From Mesostigma viride (lineage: Eukaryota; Streptophyta; Mesostigmatophyceae; Mesostigmatales; Mesostigmataceae), in contig RPFO01000253.1 of NCBI GenBank assembly GCA_009746045.1, positions 4,460,832 through 4,524,831 of the forward strand: a stretch of DNA of 64,000 bases, written 5' to 3'. The translations under genes and the position numbers were made by a program. The notes under the pieces were generated by a model, which was given only the letters and a program-made list of their open reading frames with translations, did not search any database and had not been told where the DNA came from. Below are positions 56,340 through 64,000 of the stretch, in pieces (within the stretch, counting starts at the first letter, position 1; every line of letters begins with the position of its first letter).

Positions 56340-57475
56340 GGACTATAGCCAGATGACAGAGGAGTGGGGCAAAGTTGGTTTAAGCATTATGATTAGCTCT
56401 GGATAATTAATTTGGCATCAGAAAGTCCTTCACAATTACGACTGTAGGAGGCCGATGCAACTGATTGGCATGTCAGGATCCATATTAGGAATGAACGGAT
56501 GCAAGATGGCAGGCTTGAAACACACGTATAGCTAGGTACATGTAACCTGCATCGGCTGGTACGCATTAGAAGCCAACCATAGGCATCACTTAGGAAAGAG
56601 GGATTCAAGTGCCCCAGCTCTGCTAACGATAGTAAGTCATATCGTGCCGTCCTTTAGGAAGACGTTAAACGGAGTGCGAAGTAGTACAACGTGTTTGTTA
56701 GGCATAAGAAACCAGTTAATTTGCGTTCCCAAGCTGACCATTAACCCACGAAAATTATGGCCCCGTCGAGCAACACACTACACGATGACGTGTGTCCACC
56801 GAAAGCAACGCGTAAGTGGCCATGGAGCAGTGTGCCTAAGCTTGGCATGAAAGTAACTTTCATCATAAAATAAAAACTTGAAAGGTTTATGGTGAATGTA
56901 AGCTCGAGACATCGTCTTATATGTACATTCTTTGCAAAACCGACAAACTAGGTGACTGCGATTCATGTAAAGAAACTCCCTACTGCAGTGCGGTTGGGTG
57001 CGCAGTGACGAGCGATCGCACTGATTTGCCAAGAAACCCAAGAAGTACCTTATTCGTTCGGCCATTTGGAGCGAATGCAGTAAGGGAGGCAAGGGTTTAA
57101 GCTACGACGTATACGTGCTTTTCCTGGCCAATCCCGCTTCGCGCTTTGGCGGGCCTCTTAGGCTTAGGCCCTCGGCCCGCCGACAGGGCGGAAACATGGG
57201 CGAATGTGCCGTCAATCACCAGGCCAAATCGCGATTCACCAGGTAAAATTTTTATATCTATTGATCACGAGTTTCTGATTTCCATGCACATTCCCCCTAA
57301 TCTGCTCGTCATGCAGGCGTGAAATTGCGCCCAATTCCACAAATGCACTCTGAATTGAACTGTGAAGCCATTTCCTCGTAAGCTAGGTTCGTGTTGATCC
57401 CGTGCAACATGGCGGGAAACAGGACATTCGAAGTTGGGTACGCGGCGCGGCGCAACATACAAGATGACGCGTACT
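56340..57475. other. region between the divergent GTPase and Fpg genes (left part)
   Basis: Probably carries the unresolved first exon and promoter of the GTPase gene. No frame here could be joined with confidence to the phase-1 acceptor at 56011. The open frames at 56430-57090 show no domain. Confidence 0.4.
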
Positions 57476-57745
57476 TTGTTGTTGTTGTTGTTGTTGTTGT
57501 GTCCCACGCCGCACATGGGCAGCTGAGAATCTATAGTGGACGCGTACTTTAGTAATGTATGTACCGAACGGAAAATTGATGAAGTACTCATTACAAGTGG
57601 TTTGTAATGTCCCCGGCCACTATAGATTCTCTGCTGCCTATGTGCGGCGTGGGACACAACAACAACAATGTCCTCGGCCACTAAAGATTCTCTGCTGCCC
57701 ATTTGCGGCGTGGGACACAACAACAGCAACAACAACAACAAGTGG
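57476..57745. repeat. inverted repeat with GTT/AAC runs
   Basis: (GTT)n, gtcccacgccgcacatgggc and agctgagaatctatagtgg (57476-57540) are complementary to ccactatagattctctgctg through gtgcggcgtgggacacaaca (57616-57668). A third, direct copy of that arm follows at 57676-57745, ending in AACAACAAC. It lies between two divergent genes. Confidence 0.85.
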
Positions 57746-58187
57746 TTTGTGCTAATCGTTATTGTGGATGTCGCACCAGAGATACGGCCCACGCAAACGG
57801 ACTGGCCACGTCCAACTACGCGGGAATAGACTGACTGACGTGCAACGGCCCCGCCAACGGGCAAACCATTGCTGCTTCTCCTCACCAGCAGGTTGGCGCC
57901 AAATTTTAGAGCGCGATGAGCGGATCCACGTGTCTCCGGGCATCGCATCGGCCTTCCACGTCTCACATAAGATAAGCAATGGTTGTCCTCAATATGTCGA
58001 AGCGATGGCGACAATAGCCCCTGAGCGAGCCCGCAGCAGGATCATCACGGCTTGAAGTGTCTAAAATTTGGATTGAAGTGAAGTAAGGCAAGTTATCCCA
58101 AGTTGCACAAACTGGCATACCTTGGAGGTGAAGAGGACCGGGTTTGCTTGAACGTCGTCTGCTAAGCCTCCCGTTAACCCTACCGTC

Positions 58188-61100
58188 ATGCCAGAATTGC
58201 CTGAGGTGGAGTACGGGCGGAGACTGCTGGAGGTGTACGCGGTTGGGAAGCGCATTTCATCGGTGATTGCCGAGAATGACGACAAGATATTCTCGGGTGT
58301 GCCCGCGGCAGCTATCCGGGAGAAGCTGAGCGGTAAGACGATTGTCGCGTCCCGGCGCTTGGGTAAGCACATCTGGCTGGAGCTCGACAACCGCCCCTGG
58401 CCTTCCTTCCATTTCGGGATGACAGGAGCCTTCTCCGTCAAGGGAAGTCAAGCTATGAAATACAAGGAATTCACCGTGGACACAAGCGCGTGGCCTCCCA
58501 AGTTCACGAAATTCCTCATGAAGCTGGAAGGCGGTGATGAGATTGCGTTCTCGGATCCCCGCCGGTTCTCCCGGATACGAGTCCTGGACGATCCTGAGCA
58601 CTCCCCTCCCATCAGCGAGTTGGGATTCGACGCCCTCTTGGCAATGCCGACGCTGGAGGAGTTTTCTGCGAAGTTGCGTGCAAGGACCGCGCCTGTCAAG
58701 GTACAGGCCTTGCATTGACCCCTGCATATTAGCACAGGCACAGGGACTACACGCTCGAGACGTGTGATGGCGCGATGGGATTTTGCCCCTGCATCAAGCG
58801 ATTCCACTTATTACTAGTTCGACACATTGAAGTTAAGGTGCCCATCCCAGTTATGTTGGACATGAATCTCAAGTACATCAATGGCCTGTGGACTTTGTGA
58901 TTGTGGCAGCTTTATCATACTGCCGATCAAGGGGTCGGTTAGTCAAGTTCCAGCCTATCATGAGTGGCATATTTGCTTATCTTCCGGTCAATGCCGCTGC
59001 ATCCACACAATGTTGTGAGCCGAGCCCAACCCGAAGCCCCCACAGTTCTGTTTCAAGCTCACTGTTGCGTTCCACACAGTGTGTGCCCAACCTGAGCCCA
59101 CCACTGTTTTGTTTCACCCACCCAGCGTGCGCTTTACCACCAGGTCATTCATTTTCTTGGGTACCGTCCATGTGTGTAGCCCATGTGCAGTTAATGGCGC
59201 AGCGTCTGCGCTTCTACGCTTCTGCCCTCGTTCCAATTCCCTACCCACTGCATTGGTGTGCCGTATCCACCCCAGCACATGGCCAACCATGCCCTGTTCA
59301 CTGCAATCATGCCCTGCTCATCACATGCATTGCTCCATTATCACTCATCTCCTATTCACCAGATAAATATCTCCTACCCATCACTCTTATGTGCCTTAGT
59401 CCTCACTAACGGCCCACCACAGGCGGTCCTCAAGTAACCGCGCCCTAATCACCTCCTCCTTATGTGCCCTAATCCTCACTAACGGCCCACCACAGGCGGT
59501 CCTCAAGTAACCGCGCCCTATTCACCTCCTCCTTACGTGCCTTAGTCCTTACTAACGGCCCACCACAGGCGGTCCTCAAGTAACCGCGCCCTATTCACCT
59601 CCTCCTTATGTGCCTTAGTCCTCACTAACGGCCCACCACAGGCGGTCCTCAAGTAACCGCGCCCTAATCACCTCCTCCTTATGTGCCCTAATCCTCACTA
59701 ACGGCCCACCACAGGCGGTCCTCAAGTAACCGCGCCCTATTCACCTCCTCCTTATGTGCCTTAGTCCTCACTAACGGCCCACCACAGGCGGTCCTCAAGT
59801 AACCGCGCCCTAATCACCTCCTCCTTATGTGCCCTAATCCTCACTAACGGCCCACCACAGGCGGTCCTCAAGTAACCGCGCCCTATTCACCTCCTCCTTA
59901 CGTGCCTTAGTCCTTACTAACGGCCCACCACAGGCGGTCCTCAAGTAACCGCGCCCTATTCACCTCCTCCTTATGTGCCTTAGTCCTCACTAACGGCCCA
60001 CCACAGGCGGTCCTCAAGTAACCGCGCCCTAATCACCTCCTCCTTATGTGCCCTAATCCTCACTAACGGCCCACCACAGGCGGTCCTCAAGTAACCGCGC
60101 CCTATTCACCTCCTCCTTACGTGCCTTAGTCCTTACTAACGGCCCACCACAGGCGGTCCTCAAGTAACCGCGCCCTATTCACCTCCTCCTTATGTGCCCT
60201 AGTCCTCACTAACGGCCCACCACAGGCGGTCCTCAAGTAACCGCGCCCTAATCACCTCCTCCTTATGTGCCCTAATCCTCACTAACGGCCCACCACAGGC
60301 GGTCCTCAAGTAACCGCGCCCTATTCACCTCCTCCTTATGTGCCTTAGTCCTCACTAACGGCCCACCACAGGCGGTCCTCAAGTAACCGCGCCCTAATCA
60401 CCTCCTCCTTATGTGCCCTAATCCTCACTAACGGCCCACCACAGGCGGTCCTCAAGTAACCGCGCCCTATTCACCTCCTCCTTACGTGCCTTAGTCCTTA
60501 CTAACGGCCCACCACAGGCGGTCCTCAAGTAACCGCGCCCTATTCACCTCCTCCTTATGTGCCTTAGTCCTCACTAACGGCCCACCACAGGCGGTCCTCA
60601 AGTAACCGCGCCCTAATCACCTCCTCCTTATGTGCCCTAATCCTCACTAACGGCCCACCACAGGCGGTCCTCAAGTAACCGCGCCCTATTCACCTCCTCC
60701 TTACGTGCCTTAGTCCTTACTAACGGCCCACCACAGGCGGTCCTCAAGTAACCGCGCCCTATTCACCTCCTCCTTATGTGCCTTAGTCCTCACTAACAGC
60801 CCACCGCAGGCGGTCCTCAAGTAACCGCGCCCTATTCACCGCACCGCACCGTGACATGTCCTGCCCACCACGTGGACGTGCCTTGTTCTCTATAACCGGC
60901 CGATTTTCTCGTGTCACCGCGGCAATCTGCCAACAATAGGCGGTCCTCCTACACCCGCCCTGTCCTGCTGACCACATGAACATCTCCTTGACATGAACAT
61001 CTGCTTCCCACCACTCTGACGTGCCTTTTTTGTTACTATCGACCTATCACAGGCGGTGCTTCTAGACCAGTCCTTCTCTGCTGGCGTCGGCAATTGGGTG

Positions 61101-62279
61101 GCAGACGAGATCCTCTACCAGGCCCGTGTGCACCCCTCCCACCGCGCGTCGCAGCTCTCTGACCGCCAGGTGGCGACGCTGCGTGACAAGATGGCCTATG
61201 TGCTGGAGACCGCAGTGGGCCACAACGCGGACTCGTCCTTCTTTCCCTCCGACTGGATGTTCCACATGCGCTGGGGCAAGGGCAGAGCGGGGGCCCAAAA
61301 CGGGAGCGGCCACAAGGTGGCGTTCATCACCGTGGGGGGCCGCACGACCGCGTTTGTGCCATCGTTGCAGAAGCTGTCGCCCGGGCAGGCGGCAGAAGCG
61401 GTCGAGGGAGGGGAAGGAGAGGGGGATGAGGTGGAGGGTGCGGTGGCTGGGGGTAGTGTCGGCAAGGGAAGCAAGAAGGTTGGGGCGAGGAAGGCGGTTG
61501 GTGGGAGCAAGGGGAGCGAGAAAGGGCAAGAGAAAACGACCCCGAAGCGGAAAAAGGCTGGGGGGGTTGTTCCGGGTGATGTTGTTGTGGAAGGGGAGCT
61601 GACTTCTTCAGCCGTCACCAAGAAAACGGCTGCTCCGCGTGGGCGCAAGAACAATGGCGGCGCGACGACGGAGCATGAGATGCAGAAAGGGGAGGGCAAG
61701 CGTGCCAGTTTCCCAGCTTCTGAAGATGCTGCAGATGTCGTCTTGACCGCTGATGATGCCCCTGGTGCTGCTGGCGTCCGGCTGGCGGCCAAGGGGGGCC
61801 GGGCCAGGTCCAGAGGTAAGGAGGCCAAAAGTGTGGAAGCAGTTCCCGCAGCTGCGAAGGTATCGGGAAGGAAACAGACGAACAAAAGGGGAAATAAACA
61901 GGCTACCGAAAGGGGAAATGAAGACAGCGGCAGCGTCCAAGTGGCCGCTGGCACCGCTGACATCCCAAACGTCGAGGCTGAGCCGGAGAGCGAGCCTGCG
62001 GGGGTGGTCGGTGGCTCTGCTGCTGCCACCTCCCAGCGTGGCACAAAAGGCAGGGTTAGGAAGGCAGGGGCGGCAGCTGGGACAGCTGGCAGTAATAGCC
62101 CCGCTGGCAACGCTACCACTGGTGCGAGGGGTAGGAAACCCAAGGGGGCTGTGTCGGCTGTAGAAGAGCTGCTGCCTGTACCGGCTGTGAAGACAGGGAA
62201 AGGGCGGGCACGCAAGGCTGTGGCCCTGCAGCCGGGAGCACAGGTGGAGACGCAGGTGAAGCGGCCGCGGAGGCGGTAG
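58188..62279 (+). CDS. FPG1: formamidopyrimidine-DNA glycosylase, plant type, with long basic tail
   Basis: Exons 58188-58700 and 61053-62279 join in phase 0 to give 579 residues. Base-excision repair enzyme: it removes oxidised purines and cuts the strand. MPELPEVEYGRR gives the catalytic N-terminal Pro and Glu; RRLGKHIWLEL holds the conserved Lys of the N-domain. DQSFSAGVGNWVADEILYQA (from about residue 176) is the helix-two-turn-helix. FITVGGRTTAFVPSLQKL (about 262-280) is the zincless finger seen in plant FPG1, without the four Cys of bacterial Fpg. Residues about 281-579 are low-complexity Ala/Gly/Lys-rich with KRKK, GRKPKGA and a terminal KRPRRR, suited to DNA binding and nuclear import. 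An ATG-rich intron of 2.35 kb separates the exons. Alternative reading past 58700 would end at QALH (stop 58716-58718). Confidence 0.92.
59396..60840 (+). repeat. 73-bp minisatellite in the Fpg intron, 20 copies
   Basis: Period 73 bp (CTAAC at 59406, 59479 and so on to 60793). Three variant types (A: TAATCAC...GCCCTAATCCTCAC; B: TATTCAC...TTACGTGCCTTAGTCCTTAC; C: TATTCAC...TTATGTGCCTTAGTCCTCAC) follow in the order ABC AC ABC ABC AC ABC ABC, a 219-bp higher-order unit with B lost twice. Every unit contains ctaacggcccaccacag|gcggtcct, resembling the genuine exon 2 acceptor. Confidence 0.97.
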
Positions 62280-63339
62280 CCTAACCCCAGTTGTTTTGTA
62301 GGGGCTTTAGATCGGTGTTACTCATGCCAGTTTGATCACTGACCTGGGCTTTCCTGGGCTGTCGTGTGTTCGATCATGGATGAATATTGTAGCACTGTTA
62401 TTCCAGGGAATTTTGTGTCACAACGTGTTGCATCTTCATGGTTGTGCATATGGGAAAGCCCTAAAGCTGACTGTGGGCCCCATGCAACATGCATGCGCTG
62501 GGACCCACATGTGCTGGCGATGCCTTTGTTCCCTGCCAGGGTTGGAGCATGAGCGGGCGGCAGTTTGGGACAGTCTGGGAAGGATCAAGGGTGTGGCACT
62601 ACTTATTTGGTCAGGCAGCACCCGTCGAGGGCAGAGAGGCAGCCTCCTAACTAGTAACTTGGTGCTCAACGCACCTCCAAGGGTGGGTCAGAAACCTTGT
62701 GCAAGAGCTTGTCTGCCTACAAGTGACGGTGACATTCCAATTTTACGACCAAACCTCCAGATGCTGGCCTGTACAGTATGCCTTTATATGTGTTGATAGG
62801 GAATATGTTTAAAACCTAAAACGTAATTTTATGCAATAATTCATTGTGAGTCATGCATGCTAGTGTTGGGGAGTTGTGGAGCACAATAATACACTAAATT
62901 ATAGTGCTTTTTCCATCCCTGTTTGTTGCACGATGGGAATTGTGAATAATTTAAGCACGTGTGACGTGTTGTGGCGCGCGGGTGCCAATGTGATGAAAGG
63001 GGGCAGATGTTCCCGCCTAATTCCCTCATACCCAATTAAGGTGCGCCGGCCGGCTTACGCATGCATGCAAGCACTGCGCGTTCAAACTGGACAGCCCTAG
63101 GTATTATTATATATATGGTCCAAATGGTATAAGCAGGCGCAGGAGAGCGATCTACTCGGCAAAGCACATATGCAGCCTCCAGGGCATATCCACCAGGGCT
63201 ACACATGCATATCCACCTCCATTCATTTCCATCATCCTGAACGACTGGCGACAAACGCGGATAAGATAAGTACAGCAGGCTCGAGCTACCATGGTCCGGA
63301 TTCTTGCATGCAGATTTCTGGCATGTGCCGGTTGTACGT
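62280..63339. other. 3' flank of Fpg and unassigned sequence
   Basis: No recognisable gene. AT-rich with short open frames; the Fpg 3'UTR must be in its first part. A diverged copy of the dispersed TTCTGGCC sequence lies at 63298-63335. Confidence 0.4.
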
Positions 63340-63352
63340 CTCCGTCTTGGAT

Positions 63353-63397
63353 TAATTAATTAATTAATTAATAGACACGTGGGAGGGGAACATGGGA
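63353..63397 (-). repeat. 45-bp LINE-E 3' end insertion
   Basis: Bounded by CTCCGTCTTGGAT (63340-63352 and 63398-63410). (TTAA)n tail then TAGACACGTGGGAGGGGAAC: the hairpin loop and its second arm are deleted relative to other LINE-E ends. Confidence 0.88.
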
Positions 63398-63487
63398 CTC
63401 CGTCTTGGATACGAATCATCATATATTAGAAAAATTACAATTACTTAATTACATCAGATTGAAGGCACCCAATTAAACATACATGTA

Positions 63488-63598
63488 ATTAATTGATTAA
63501 TTAATAGACACGTGACGGCGTCACGTGAGCGTAAGTCCTCAGTGGGAGGGGCCGGAACATTGGATCAAAGGAATGGATTATGTGAGCTATCTGGGTCC
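63488..63598 (-). repeat. LINE-E 3' end, minus strand
   Basis: (TTAA)n-like tail, TAGACACGTGACGGCGTCAC hairpin, aagtcctcagtgggaggggc, then body to about 63598. TSD not clear. 63600-64000 holds nothing I recognise. Confidence 0.78.
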
Positions 63599-64000
63599 AC
63601 ATAAACGAAGCCAACACTAACAAGAGATACCACGCTAACAAGAGATACCATGACAAAAGAACTATACAGCCGACATGGAACACATTTTTTTCTTTTAACA
63701 TATATTATACACGTGCACCTCGGCCAGTCCACTAGGCAGTGAGCATCAATGCATCTGCCTTGGACGTTTACTGTTGGACGCCCGATCATGCCTGCATGTA
63801 AGCGTGAGCAAGCAATATAGGTGACAGTGCAAGCATTCATGACGACATGCACTGGCAATAACTAGCTAGGGCTGCATATGGCGTATGCGTCCATGCACAG
63901 CTGTTCATGCAGGGTCCGACTGGCTTTATGCATGCCGGAATGACCGACTCCTGCAACCTGGTGAGTTTCCCGCCATCCTTATCTTCGTCGACTTCATCAA

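Noticed and set aside
55927-56406. WVGG-repeat open frames
   Set aside because: They are translations of the (TGGG)n array in three phases.
57265-58014. 249-residue minus-strand open frame upstream of Fpg
   Set aside because: It runs through the GTT/AAC inverted repeats (Leu and Asn runs) and has no recognisable domain or splice support.
59396-60840. CRISPR-like array
   Set aside because: Units are contiguous 73-bp tandem repeats with no spacers, inside a eukaryotic intron.
61196-62215. 339-residue minus-strand open frame
   Set aside because: Antisense of the Fpg tail, which has strong codon bias and few complementary stops.

Overview
This is nuclear DNA from a eukaryote. Genes are split by GT-AG introns, retroelement copies carry target-site duplications, and nothing looks bacterial or organellar. 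The three host genes point to the green lineage: a plant-type extended synaptotagmin with SMP and C2 domains, and a plant-type Fpg DNA glycosylase with a 'zincless finger' and a long basic tail. A green alga is the best inference, but the species cannot be fixed from sequence alone.

Layout. About 0.2-6.4 kb: an (8-bp)n satellite followed by the four-exon synaptotagmin-like gene on +. About 6.9-39.6 kb: a dense, deeply nested transposon region. About 39.7-56.0 kb: a large dynamin-like GTPase gene on -, of the SLIP-GC/NUGGC type, for which I resolve 14 exons with matching splice phases, including an N-terminal SAM-like domain. About 58.2-62.3 kb: the two-exon Fpg gene on +, whose single intron holds a 20-copy 73-bp minisatellite. 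The last 1.7 kb carries more LINE tails.

The transposon region can be unpacked by its target-site duplications (TSDs). The main player is a 'half-LINE': an L1-type ORF1 followed directly by about 430 bp of 3'UTR and a (TTAA)n or (CAATT)n tail, with no endonuclease or reverse transcriptase. Decayed true LINEs with reverse transcriptase sequence lie beside them. Half-LINEs and true LINEs share the same 3'-terminal hairpin (CTCC-CAAC-GGAG), which suggests that the half-LINEs borrow LINE reverse transcriptase. DNA transposons are also present: a hAT derivative coding only for a BED finger, two families of ~1.9-kb elements at TTAA sites (piggyBac-like), and a small MITE. One locus (27.9-35.5 kb) is a six-level nest. 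For several insertions a related empty site occurs elsewhere in the window and proves the junctions.

Most noteworthy are: (i) the half-LINE system and its shared 3' hairpins; (ii) LINE insertions down to 18 bp that are nothing but tail plus TSD; (iii) a dispersed 25-44-bp sequence that has inserted into a reverse transcriptase reading frame; (iv) twenty tandem decoy 3' splice sites in the Fpg intron; and (v) a SAM-GTPase architecture. All protein assignments are by eye; no database search was run.
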